In this document: in pieces, positions 45,001 through 58,500 of the stretch
Position numbering within the stretch: position 1 is the stretch's first letter
Layout: each line of letters begins with the position of its first letter
Assembly (NCBI GenBank): GCA_047967505.1
Contig: CM106541.1
Reading direction: 5' to 3' (one strand)
From: Dipteris shenzhenensis
Lineage: Eukaryota; Polypodiophyta; Polypodiopsida; Gleicheniales
DNA: 64,000 bases
Position numbers and translations under genes: made by a program
The notes under the pieces: generated by a model
What the model saw: only the letters and a program-made list of their open reading frames with translations
Told to the model about the DNA's origin: nothing
Databases searched by the model: none

Positions 45001-46117
45001 TGCCTTTATTGCAAATTCTAAAGGAAATCCATCTGCTTCTTTTCCTTCTAACAACCAACCTTTGAGGAAGGATTGATAGAAGTAAACCTTTGAGGTGAAA
45101 TGGATTTCTATGAGGGATCTACTACAGCATTTGTCTCTTCCGATCAAACATCTTTTGATGAACCCCCTATGGTTGGAAGAAGCATCCCCAATAAGTACTG
45201 TAACACGGCATGCAACAAGGATATTCTCCAAGGCATTCTACTTGAGTGCATCTTGCTTGTCAAAACACTCCCAAATCAAGACGATTTGCAAACATGGGAA
45301 ATTCAGTGCAAATATGGAAAACCCGAGATCCTTCAAGTTGAGGGTTTGCTTGCATAGCTGCAAGGTAAGCCAGTAGATAGAAGTGCTTGACCAATGACAT
45401 CTCCTCAATCGCCCTGATCTAAGACACCGTAGGAGATGATATGCAGCCTTGCAGCATGCCACTAATATCTCCTCAACTGGAAGACCCTTGTCCATCCATG
45501 ATTACATCGCATCTCACTCCCAAACCTTGTCAGTAATCGAGTAAATTTATCCAGACTCTCAGATACATATGACATCATTGCTCGGTCTCATGAGTCCCTT
45601 TCTAGGCCAGCATAATAATTTCTATAGCTTTTAGCTGGATATTCAGGCGTTCCTTTTTTCTTTTGGCAGATTTTTCTCTCTTTTACTTGTATTGTACTTT
45701 GTTTCAATTGTTAATAAGCATCTTTCTTGGATGGGAACTAAAAAGAACAATGAAAAGTAGTTACCTGGAAACAATTTTCTGTATTCAAATTCATTTATTT
45801 CCTTAATCCCACAATATTACTATTGAAGATGCATAAAAAATGAAAATTTGCAACTAATTTGTGGTTTCAAGAAAACACCACCGATCATGTGCAATGCTGA
45901 AAGTGAAATTACTGTAACTTAAACATGTGCAAAGCTTATGTAGCCTCATCATTTTACTGTCTTACTTGTAAATTTCACTATATCCCTAACCAGGATGAAC
46001 AATGTAAATTATCATCATGTCCCTGTAAAACTTCCCTACATAGATCAAATGGTTTTATATGATAACAGTGCAGGCAATCAAACCAAATACTGCACTAAAA
46101 ATTATGAAAGCAATCTC

Positions 46118-46123
46118 TTTATT
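46118..46123 (-). terminator. Probable polyadenylation signal of VDAC
   Basis: AATAAA on the minus strand in the context CTAATAAAGAG, about 120 nt after the VDAC stop codon. The position suits a plant 3' UTR. Confidence 0.45.
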
Positions 46124-46241
46124 AGATCTGAGGGCTTTGAATTCACATATCAGGGAGTTCCTGCTGATCACCAATCCCAAGCTTCCTCCTACCCTTGCTG
46201 CCTTAAGGCATCCCTTCTTCAAAAGTCATGGGATTGAGATG

Positions 46242-46594
46242 CTAAACTGAAAGCACAGACAGGCTAAAGCCTATATTTGGCTTCTCTGTTTTCAATGACC
46301 TTGTATTTACCTCTGCACAAAGCCCCACTGTTACCAATGGCTTTGGTTCATACTGCAGAAGAGCACTTACGATGCCACAATTATTAACTCGACCTTTTAA
46401 AGTTGTAAGAGAATCAACTTTGTATAGTCCGCCAATTGTTGCTGTGCTAATTTTCTTCTCAAGTTGATAATCAACATGCAAGCCCCATAAAAATTTAGAA
46501 TCTACTTCATGTGAACAATATGTACGTATAGATTTCTCTCCCTTTGGACTGTACATAACAGCTGCAGAGATTCCAGGTGCTGTGTAGCCAAGCC
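46242..46594 (-). CDS. VDAC: VDAC last exon
   Basis: The acceptor TTATTCAG precedes GGCTTGGCTACACAG, and two bases complete the Gly codon begun in the previous exon. Then come 116 codons and TAG at 46242-46244. It covers the last beta strands: SKFLWGLHVDYQLEKK, STATIGGLYKVDSLTTLKGR and VTVGLCAEVNTRSLK. The LTTxKxRxNxxG block is the strongest match to the family. Confidence 0.94.
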
Positions 46595-49500
46595 CTGAAT
46601 AATAGAAGTGGAGGTATAAGTTTCCTTAACCAAGAAGATACAAAATTGCCATGATGGGACAGATCCAGCTGCATATTCTTTGAAACTCACTACAAATTTA
46701 ACCCAAAAAAGTCCGGAATGTAGCCCTCTTAAATAAAATCTCTTTAAAAAAAATTTAAGTTTCTTCCCGATCCATCCCCCTCTTCAGGTCAATCATGTAA
46801 CACCCAGCAGCATGGCACATTCAGTCCAACACTTTCATGTGCTTAGGCTACAATTGCATTAATCAACAAAAAAATGATTATCTTGTCCAGAATAGCCATT
46901 TACACATGAAATGTACATTACTTAAGATACACATTGAACATAGCGACCACAGACAAAACCAAAAGCAGATTTAAGGCCATAGAATCATGCATGCAACTCG
47001 AGAAGGGTACCATGCTCCACTATGATTTGATTTAAGCTGGAATAAGAAAATGAAAATGAACAAGCAAGCATGTCCATAAGTACAAATAAATAAAAAACGA
47101 TATATGTGAACAAAATGAGAGCAAGAGTGAGTGAGCTGAACGTAAGTCTGCTGAATAGTGGACTGGAATGAAGTGAGTACAAAAGAGAAGTGAGGGGTTT
47201 TGTCTAAGTGACAAAACCCTATCTTATCCACTAACTGTTGTTAGGGATTAGACTGTGGTTAGGGGGAAAAACCTCATAGAGGGAAAAGTGCCCCTAACCT
47301 ACTTATTACAATACATTGGCCACTCCCTAGAATATGATAATAATTCTAACACCCCCCTGCAGTGCCAATGTGGTGTAGTGATCAATCACCAAAAGGAGAT
47401 AAGTTTAGGGCACTGCGAAATGCCTCAAACTTCTCACGTGGAAGTGCAATTTGAGCTTCTATCTGACATTTGGTGACTCTCACTTTGCCACCTTGAGAGT
47501 CATGGGCTGAGTGCCCTTGGTAATTGCTCCCATGGACTTATCCAGCATATCTTTAGGGGCATTCTTGCCATGCGCTTCATTGACACATCACCGACACAGG
47601 GAAATGTGCACACTTGTGTGCAGGCGGTTACTTGGGGAGATCTACATTTTATTTTCTATATGTGAGTCATTGGGTACTCTGCCTTGGGTAGTCCCCTAAA
47701 AAATGCTTGTAATAATGAGTGTTGTGTCCTTGAGTCAATAAAGGTTCACAGCCTTGGATTGCCCTCCTAGAATGTTGTGAGCTTTCCTATTGTTTCGAGT
47801 CTAACTCCCGAACATTTTGTTATGGAGTTAGGAGGGGGATGTATTGTGGGAGCCATGTATTGGCTTTGATAGCATCTCATTTTGCTCCAATTGTCTAGAC
47901 CTCTGAGTTGTTCATGCATCCATGCATGATGAGCCTCTGAGCCATGCTTGATGAGCCTCTGAGCCATGCTCACTTGCCTCTGAGATTGTGTGGGAACTAT
48001 GTCTAGTTCTGACTTGGAGGTTAGTAGTCTGTCATTGCCATGTTTTGTTCTTGGCTCCGTTCCAGTCGTCTCTCACCTTGCCTTCACGGGGGGATGTTAG
48101 AACATGAAGCCAAAGTGAGTGTTTCTAGTGTGTTTGTATTGAGTTCTAGAGTGGTACTAGACTACTTTATATCCTAGTGTGCCACATGTCACTATGGGAC
48201 TTATCCCATATACATATGACACCTAGAGTGTGTGTGCCTATTCTATAAAGGCATTGTACTTTCTACTCTTGCAAAGTGGTACACTTGTTGTTCTTCATCT
48301 AAAGCTTGTACGAGTCAGGCAAACCATCCACAAAGAAACCTAACAAGGTGTAACTGGATCCATCTTTGTAGCTCTGGTTTGCAAATCCCGAAACCTCTGA
48401 AGATAAACCTCAAAAGTTAGATTCAGCTTGGACATATCGAGGGCCTTGAGCTTGCCTACGATATCGTAATCTTCTTCCTTCTTCAATAACTCTTTCCTGA
48501 AGACCTCTTCGAATTCTATCCATGTTACAGGCTTGGGTCGAAGTTCCTTCCACCACAATAAAGCCTTCCTTGACATATACCCTGCTACAAGCTGCATCTT
48601 CTTGTCATCTGGGTAAGGGTGAAATTGGAAGTGTACTTGCCACTTGTGCAACCAAGTGTCAACCACATGCTTGGTACGAGACTTCTGATCTCCAGGAAAA
48701 GGATATGGAGTGATATTTGGACCTAACACTGAAGCTGAGGCATCCACATGTGTGAGTGCCTGAACAGTGCTAGTCAAAAGTGAGAGTGAAGTCTGAATAC
48801 CTTGGAGTTGCTGTGTCAACCCCGTTTGATTCGTATTAACTCGCTCGAACTTTTCATCGAGAGCAGTGGTGAATTCACTGAAGGTAGTCTTCGTAATCAA
48901 ATCATCGTAGAGGCCCTTGTCATCATCGGTATGGTAGTTCATATCCTGGTCTCCCATAGCGAGCCCAGGGTCTACGGAATCAGACATGACTGAAATCTAA
49001 TCTGAAAAAGAAGATAGGCTAGAAAAGAGAAACAATCAGGTGTCCTCGAAGCTAGGAGGTAGGGACGAAGTGAAAGCTGGCCAGTGAGGAGATAACAAAA
49101 GAAGGGAAAGGCTGGCCGATGAAGGCTGACAATCAGCTCGGATTCCTGGACCCAGGACTCCCGCTCTTGGCTGTCTGTATGGATTTCTGTAGCAAGCCGT
49201 ACAATGTATCTGGCTCCTGAACGTGAGGGCGTAGAGGGGCTTGGAGCATGGGCAGTCCACAGGCTTTTGTAGAAGGCAAAGTGGCCGAATTTAAAAGACG
49301 GGTGAGCACGCTTTTAGGAAATCCCTGCTTTTCAAAGTCCACCCTCCAAACTTGGAGGGATGGTGCTTTTTTAAGCCTCCAGGCCCCCCCGAAAAGCACC
49401 CGGCCTAGATCGCGATCTAGCCCTAGCTTGTTGCACACCTTCCTGCGCTCCTCTTCTACCTGCCATCACGTCCCCTGAGCAGTTAGCCGTATGTGGGATC

Positions 49501-52500
49501 CCCCTTGGTTTGCCTCAGCTCTACGCTCTCTCACGACTCCCTTCGCACTCCTCTACCCGGACCTCACTACCTCCTCCTAACTACACCTCTCTCTCTCTCT
49601 CAGCCCTTCACATTTTGCAACGAAATCACCCTTCTTACTCTCTTTCTCCTTCCTTCTATCCCAATCCAGCACCACTTCCCTTAAACAATGAAGCAGTAGT
49701 CACTTGCAGGGCATGAACATGACTTTTCAAAATTGAGGCATACCTGGAGAAAAATTCGTTCAAAATTCTGCAACAGAGATTCCTACCTCAGGAGTTGGCT
49801 CTGATACCAATTGACATGACCCCATCACTCCTGAAACCTCTGATCTACAAGCAAACACAACAACACACCAAACGTGAGGAAGCTGAGCAAGCTGCTCACC
49901 ACCCAACCACAACATCTACGGGATACGATCCCGAATCAGGAGATGTCCCCTCCGAGCCACGAGCTAAGCTACTGGCATGAACTCCCAACCAAATCCTAAC
50001 TAGCCTGGTGTCCCATACCACCAGGTGGCGCTGTGAAGCTTGGGATTTGCTGCTGGGCCTTGGGCTACGCTATGATGCAGGCGCGCGTCCGCGACTGAAT
50101 AATCCAGGATTAGACCTAGCGCTTGGGAATGAGACTTGCTCCCATCAGCTCCCTGAGAACTGAACCTCTGGGCCCCTTATCTAGAGTCAGGCCCCAAGCA
50201 CCAAAAATAGCAAAGACCTCTAACTGGTTCGTACCCTTGCCACTCAACCCGAGAATCAAGCCTACCTAGCCCTAAGCCTCCCCAGGCTACCTGAGCTAGT
50301 CTTGTGCACCCAGTACACGTCAGATACCAATCCTTGCACATGACATTTTGGCTGCCTCTAATGTGGTAGATGGCAAGATAGGGAGGATAAGGGATTTGCT
50401 GTGACCACTCCAAAAGAGGCGCGAGGAGCCGATGATAAACTTGGGGGAGGCTAGGGAACCTGATGAAAAGCGATGTGACTTGACTCTCCTCCACCATAGG
50501 GTCAAACCCCATAGTGAATGGTGTCAAAAAGATCTTCCTGGCCCCAATAGGTGTTAGGGGCAAAAGCAGCAACAGTAAAGAGGAGCTAGGGGGGGAGTCC
50601 TTAGATCATTAGTCCTTAGATTATTATTAATACGTTGTATCTAGTTTATTAATGAGATATGAAAAGACGGAAGTTCTAGGGGCAGGCGGAGAACTGAATA
50701 GGCACGGCAACCGTGAAGGAGTTATGTGTGCCGGTTAGATAAGAGAGAAGAGAGCGATCATTCAGGGGGATCAATTGAGGCTCATTGATGAGGATCGGAG
50801 CAAGGATCAGTGCTATGTATCAGAGAGTACAGTGTTGTATTGCTCGGAGAAATGTAATACAGAGATTCTATTGCATCTACCTTATTGTTTTATCATGAAT
50901 GATTCCGTCGATCACTGTTCTACTCTATGTATTTTCATACGCAGTTCTGAAGTACGATTACGCATGTAAATCTGTCGCAGTAGTGCGTTTCGAGTTAGTC
51001 TTCAGAGTAGAGAGGGCTAACACTTTGGCGACCACGGAAGATTTCCATGTTCGTCGCGGTGGATTCCCCCGGAGAGGTTGGATGCTCCCCATCTGTAACA
51101 CTCTGATTCCTCGGTGCGAGGCCTAGCGCATGAATGACGCTGGGAGTGAGCCAGGGGGAACATCGCGCTCTCCGGAACGGCCTCGGGAGCCTGCAACTCC
51201 AGTATCGGCACGTACAACCCGCGAGGAACGGCATGACAGATATGTGGCTCAACGTGATCTTCTCTTCGGCTTCTTCACGGATAGTGAGAGTAGTAGCCGC
51301 TCTGACACACCTCCGCTGATCCCAGGAGAGGAAGGTCCAGTCGTTTCCGGTGTTCAGGAGGAAGGCGAATCCTCCGGACGCAGTAGCCCGTTCGATTTAA
51401 CAGGTACTCCTCCGGAAGACGAAGCGTCACCGTTGCGGAATTCCCCACCACCGAGTCCCAGGAGACGGGAGGGTGGTGTGCCTGCAGGAAGCGGAGCCCC
51501 AGGTCCGTCACCAGATCCCGGTAGGGGAGGTGGAGGCGGTGGAGGCGGAGGCGGGGGTGGAGTTCCGGCGGTAAGCAGCGCGGCTATTCCACCACTGGTA
51601 TCCAGGATGACGATGAAGTACCCCAAGTTTTCGGGACGGGATAAGGAGGATGCGGATGCACATATACTGTCATTTGAGATGGCATGGATGGTGAATACGG
51701 CTCCACCAGTGCAGGCGACAGATCTTATGAAGATGGCGACTTTCATCCCGACACTGCAGAAGCAGGCGGCAGTATGGATCGCGCAATATGGAGCTACCCA
51801 TTTCGCCACGTTTGATCTACTGCGGGATGCTTTTTTGCTCCGGTTTCGGGAGGACAAGACCCGTGTTCATGTCCTGGCCAAACTGGGGAAACTGGAACAG
51901 AAGAACCAAGAAGTGGAGGCGTATGCGGCCAGGTTTCGGTCGTTGATCCGCCGCCTCGATGCAGCAACTACTCCAGCAGTCCCCATCCAAAATGCTTACT
52001 TCATGGAGGGGCTGAATAAAGGATTGAAAAGGTCCCTGGCATCGTTGGATCTGGAAGCTCTTTCATTGGAAGAAGTCGTCCAAGCAGCGGTGAGGGCGGA
52101 ACAAGTCCTGTTTACTTCCAAGGGAAGGAAAGGAAAAGTGAAGTATGAGGAGGCTGAGGGAGACTCCGATACTGATACTGAGGAGGAGTCGGATCAGTCG
52201 GATGAGGAGGAGGACAAACGTTCCATGAGGCGGAAGGCTGGAAAAGCGGCAGGGAAGTTATTTCCGGAAGGATCTGCTGCCGGAGCCAAAAGCCGGGATA
52301 GTGGAATAGGGTCCTCTTCAAAAGTTCGCAAGGATACTTGGTGTAATCGGTGCCGGAATGCAGGACACTTAGCAGAGGAATGCGGTTTGAATGAGCGGTG
52401 GTGTGCGATTTGCCAAACAGCGACGCATACCACGGAGATCTGCCGCTATAACGCACGAATAGCCCCGACACCAGCGGTGGCGGCGGTAGTTGCGGCACCA

Positions 52501-55500
52501 GCCGCAGCACCAGCCGCGGTACCAGCCGCACCGGCGAAAAGACCTTGGCGGCCGAGAACGGCTGGAACAGGTGCAGATGAACCAGCAGGGGAACGGACGT
52601 TCCTATGTTTTTATTGCAATCAACCCGGACATCGAAAGGTAGATTGCGAATTATTCAAGCGCCACAAGGCGGAAAGGGAAGCAACCCGGGGATCCGGAGA
52701 AGGCAAGTCCGCACCAGCAGTGAATGCGGTTCTGATTATCGAATGCGATGATGACAGTCCGCAACAGGAGAGCAAGGAGCCTAGTCCGCAGTCCGAAGAA
52801 GTACCGGAAGTACCGGCGGGTGTCCCTGTTGAAGACAACGTGGGAGGAAGGGCGAGCGGAGATGTGCTCGTGGTCACACGATCCCAGGAAAAGGTGCGGG
52901 ACTACAAGGCCCCGCAAGAGAAGGGGCGACCCCCGGCGTTGGATTGGCAGGCACAACAAAAGGTGCGGTCGACGGTCGGTGAATGGGTCCAGAAAACCCC
53001 AACGGTGTTACCTAGGCCTAGCGTGGAAAAGGCAGTCTCGGTGACGGAGAATGGTGCGACGGTGGCAAGGCGCCTGCAAGGAGACCAGCCAGAAGCGACT
53101 TGTCTACCTACCAGTCAGAAGGACAGCCTGATGACCGGCAAGGAGGGTGTTGAACCATATGATTTATGGCAAGATTTGCGGAAACAGCAAATACACATGA
53201 CAATGGAGCAATTGTTAGCATTGGTACCCAACTTCCGGAATTCTCTCATCAAACAATTGACGGAACCAGTCAGGGCGATGGAGTCGGAGATGGAAGCGGT
53301 AACAATGGAAGTGTCGCCTGACGGATCTGCAAAGCCTGAAGCGGAAGAACAGCCTCCTGTTTTTGATGAAGCGGTCCCGGTAATTTCCGTAACGCTGGAG
53401 AACAGCCGTGTGGGAGGGGTGTTGCTGGACGGAGGTTCTGGGGTCAACATCCTGTCCGAACAAATGCTGGTGCCATTGGGTATCACAAAATGGGAATCCG
53501 CACCCTTCGCCGTTCGGATGGCGGACCAACGGAGAGTGCAGCCGTTAGGATTGCTCCGTGGATTGAAAATGGAGGTTTGCGGCGTGAAGTTCGAAATCGC
53601 TGCGGTGATTCTCCGGATGGAGGATATTAGCGGGTCATACCCGTTATTGCTCGGAAGACCGTGGTTGCGGCAGGCCCGTGTGAAACAAGACTGGCAATCC
53701 GACCGCATCACCATTCGGAAAGGAAAAAAGAAGCTGAAGCTCTCGGTACATACCAAACAAGGGCTGAGGACGCCATTCCGACCGACGATGGCGGAAGGTA
53801 TCCATATGATGGACGGAATGGGGGTCGAAGAGGAGGATGACTACTTCAGTAGGAATACGGAGCTGGTAAGCTTGTTCGAGGTAGATGTGGTTGCCGTTTT
53901 AAAGCAATATCAGCATCAGCTTCCCTCGGCTACGCAGGAGTCATCCAGTTCCACGGAAGAACCAGTCGAAGGGAGTCTACCGGAAGGCACAGGAGACATG
54001 CCGGACGAAGCGGGAGTGGCGGAGGCGGAAAGAGTTTTCGAGCAGGAACTCCGTCGCTCGCGGAGGGTCAAAGAAGACGAGCTGCTGGATCTTAACCTCG
54101 GAACGGAGGGGGAGCCAAAGAACGTCCGTGTCAGTGCAAAGCTCGACAAAGGATTTCGGGGAAAATTGGAGACATTGCTGAAATCCTTCAAAGACGTGTT
54201 CGCCTGGGACTACACAGATTTGCTCGGCATCGATCCCAAATTCTATCAGCACAGGATCAATCTGCAGAAGGATGCGATACCGGTTCGGCAACAACGGTAT
54301 AGAATGAATCCGAACTATGCCCAGAGGGTGAAGGAGGAGCTGGACAGGTTGCTAAAGGTCGGGTTTATCTGTCCGGTTGACCGTGCAACGTGGCTTTCGC
54401 CAATAGTGATTGTTCCGAAAAAGAATTTGAAGTTGCGGGTCTGTGTTGACTACAGAAAGCTTAACGCGGCGACAATCACGGATCCGTTTCCATTGCCGTT
54501 TAATGATACTATGCTGGATACAGTGGCAGGTCACGAGATGTATTCTTTTCTGGATGGCTTCAGTGGGTATAACCAGGTGCAGATGGCACCAGAAGATCGA
54601 GAGAAAACAGCCTTCATCACGGAGTGGGGAGCATTTGTTTTCCTGGTGATGGCATTTGGGCTAAAGAATGCTCCGGCAACATTTCAACGCATGGTCCAAG
54701 AGATATTTCATGATTATTTACTAATCTTTATGCAGGTATTTCTGGACGATTTCAGTGTTTTTGGGAGTCGCGAGCAGCACCTTGAGCATCTGAAGAAATG
54801 CTTAACCCGGTGTAGGGAGGCACGGTTGTGTCTGAACCCTATGAAATGTGCATTCGCCGTGGGCAGCGGTATGCTGCTAGGTTGCATTGTCTCGGCGGAA
54901 GGCATTGCGGTGGATCCGGCGAAGGTCGAAGCGATTCGGCAGGCAAAGGTTCCTGGCAACGGTAAGCAGCTCGGGAGATTCCTAGGGCAGGTTAAATGGC
55001 ACAGCCGAATGCTGCGGTATCTGGCGGATGTGGCGACACCACTGTATGACCAACTCAACAAAGTACCGGTAGTCTGGTCTCCTGCTTGTGACTTAGCTTT
55101 TCGACGGCTCAAACTGATGTTGGCAACAGCACCGGTGGTTCAGCCGCCAGATTGGACGAAGATGTTTCATGTCTTCGTGGATGCCTCGGATGTGGCTATT
55201 GGTAGTGTCCTCATGCAGGAAGCCACAAGCAAGTGGTTCCGCCCGGTGTATTATGCAAGTCGCAGGTTGTCAAAAGCCGAACGGAATTACTCTACTACGG
55301 AGCGGGAAGCATTGGGGATGATTTATTCCGTAACAAAGTTTCGTCACTACCTGTTGGGGAATCGGTTCACGTTTCATGTGGATCATTCCGCCTTGTTGTA
55401 TTTGGTACACAAGCCCGAGCTCACTGGAAAGTTGGCCCGGTGGATGCTGCTTTTACAGGAGTTCGACTTCACGGTGGTCCATCGACCAGGAAGTACACAT

Positions 55501-58500
55501 GCCGTAGCGGATTACCTTTCGCGGTTGGAATCTGGCGAAGACCCGATGGGTGTGGAAGACGATTTTCCGGATGCCCAGCTGTTCGAACTGGAGGCGGTGG
55601 TACCGGTAGCTCCAAAGACGTGGTACGACGACATGTTTCACTTTGTCGACACGGGCCAGATGCGCGACGGAATGTCGCGAGACCAGCGGAAACGGCTGGC
55701 GCTCAAGAGCAGAGACTTCCGGATCATTGCTGACCAATTGTATAAGCAGGGGCTAGATGGTGTGTTGCGACGGTGTGTGTACCCACATGAGCAGGAGGTC
55801 ATCCTGGAAGAGGCTCACCAAGGAATCAGCGGTGGACACTTCGCAGGAGAAGTAACCGGACGGAAGGTACTCCAAGGAGGTCTGTGGTGGCCAACATTAA
55901 TGGGGGATGCGCATAGGTTCGTCAAAAGATGCGATGTGTGCCAGAGGTTGGGCCAGCCATCAGGTCGGGACCGGATGCCGCATAATCCCATACTGGCCCT
56001 CGAACCGTTCATGAAGTGGGGGCTGGACTTTGTAGGTCCGTTTTCGCCGCCGGCGAGGAGGACCGGTAACCGGTATATCCTGGTGGCGACGGATTACTGT
56101 ACCAAATGGGTGGAGGCCAGAGCACTGAAGGATAATTCGGCAAAGGCTGTGGCCAGATTCCTTTATGAAGCCATTATGACACGGTACGGATGTCCGGTTG
56201 AGCTCGTCACGGATCAAGGTGGGCATTTTCTTAATGCGGTGTTACGGGAACTGGTTACCCGGCACCTAATCATTCATAAGAAGTCCACAGTGTATTACCC
56301 TCAGGCAAACGGACAGGCGGAGTCCTTGAATAAGGTGTTGCTAGTCATTCTGAAAAAGCTGGTCAATGAAAATCGGACAGATTGGGATGAAAAACTTTAC
56401 TCCGCATTATGGGCGTTCCGGACTTCCTATAAGGTTGCGACGGGGTTCACGCCATTCAAGTTGGTTTACGGAGTTGAAGCAGTGGTCCCCATGGAATTCC
56501 TAGTACCGAGTCTGCGGATTGCAGCGGCAGAGAAATTGGGCTGGGACGAGTCCGTTGACCGGAGGATTGAACAGCTGGATCGGCTGGGTGAGGAGCGGTT
56601 CTACAGTGCGTATCTTGCACAGGTAGTCCAGGACAGACGGAAGGTCTGGGTGGACCGTCATTCAAAGAAGAAGACCTTCAAACGGAGAGATGCCGTGATA
56701 TTGTTTAACACTCGGATGGGTCCGCATCCAGGTAAGCTGAAGTTACGGTGGGGAGGTCCGTATTGGGTGGTGGAGCGTTATGGTGACGGCACGTTCCGAT
56801 TAGGAACACTACAGGGGGAGCTGTTGCAGAAGCCGGTAAATGGATTTCGTCTCCGACCATATACAGGGCCCATGCCACCTTACCCATTTCCGGAGAAACC
56901 ACCTGTCAAGATCATTTCCAATGCATTCGTAGCCATTTCGGTGGAGAAACCGATGATGGGGGCTATTAGTACGCATGTGTGGTCTCACTCACTTTATTCC
57001 GAGAAACGGTGGGAGCAAAGCCTCGTGTTGCGGAGTGCGGACGCCGCCATGCAATCTACTGAATCTTCGAAGTGGGGCTTTTATCAGAATGATGGGACAC
57101 TTGATCGTTGCATGCAAACAAGGAGTTCACCAAGACATCCAAAAGGCAATTTGGAAGCAAAAAGGGGCTTATTTCCAATTCTTTGTTTTCCAGAACTCTT
57201 CTCTCTCGCATCCCAGCTTTTCGCCGCTATGGTGGTCTTCCATCTGATCAATCCGTTACCTGTTGGGGATGAGGCTGTGCAGTCTTGGCTGACACGAGCT
57301 CGTCTGGTGGAGTTCGCAGGTTTGCCATGGGCTACGACACCAGTTCATCCATTGGCACAAGATATCTTGGCGCAGCTTGCACGCGGGCGCAAGGTCGTGG
57401 TGTATGGAAAGACTTTCACCTTGTGCAAGGAGCTGGTAGCGGCCCGGTTGCACTTGCCGGTAGATGGCCCATGCAAAGTCACGAAGCTTACCAGCAGTGC
57501 CATGGAGGCAGCTCTCGGCGCAGGTTGCAAGGGGGAGTACAACATGAAGAAGCTGGATGCTTCGAAGAAGATATGCTACAAGTTTATTGCAGAGGCACTC
57601 TGGCAGAAGGTGAAAGCAGAGTTACTGGGACAGACCCAGTTTACCTATTTCCAGAGGGCGGAGCAAGGGAAACCGGTTCCCTGGGCGAAGCTGCTGGCGG
57701 ACAGAATTCTGGAGGTGGCCAAGAAGCTCTTGAAGCCCACGGCAACATCCCGGATGGGGCAGGTCTTATTCTTTTTGTTCGGACCAGATGCGGAACCGGT
57801 CATCCCAGGATCGTATGTGGAGGTGGAGGAGTCCACAGACGAGGGTTCGGACAAGGAGTCCAAGGAGGTGGAACCAGCGAGATCAACAACGGAGGGAGTT
57901 CTGACGCTGATGCCAAGGAACCAGGTGACTCCGGTAGTACCTGCGGTGGAGGTTCCGGCGGTAGTACCTGCGGTGGTGGTTCCGGCAGACGTTCCACAGG
58001 GCAGCCAGCGGAGTAGGCCAGCGGTTCCGGCAGAAGTTCCACAGGGTAGCCAGAGGAGTAGGCCAGCGGTCTCAGCAACATCGAGCCGCATGGCCAGTTT
58101 ATTGAAAAGAAAGTTGGCTCTCGCGCCGGAAGGAGGCATGTTGAAGAAAACCCGCCCGGAAGCGGAGGCCTTGCAAGGGGAAAGCTCAGTCCACACTCGG
58201 GAGGACAGTTCGGGGAGACAGGTATGTCCGGAGGAAACCCGTGTCGTCCCAAGGGGGAGTGGTGAGCTGCAGCTATCTCCGCCGGTGGAGACCTATGATC
58301 TGGTCACGGCACGACGGTTGGCGGAGCGCTTGCTCCAATGTTTTCAAAAGGGGCAGCTGGAGGAGAATGAGGCGAGGTTGCGCCAGGAAAATGCCAGGTT
58401 GCTCGAACGCAATCAACAGCTGCAGGAGCAGTTGGTACGACTCCAACAGGTGGATGCACGGCGACAGCAGGCTATGGAGGAAGCAAGGACGGCGATTGTC

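Noticed and set aside
44884-45495. Two minus-strand frames with a shared ILVAC motif, considered as a pentatricopeptide-repeat relic
   Set aside because: The repeat spacing and consensus of PPR motifs could not be matched, and the plus-strand frame is also open. Left unassigned.
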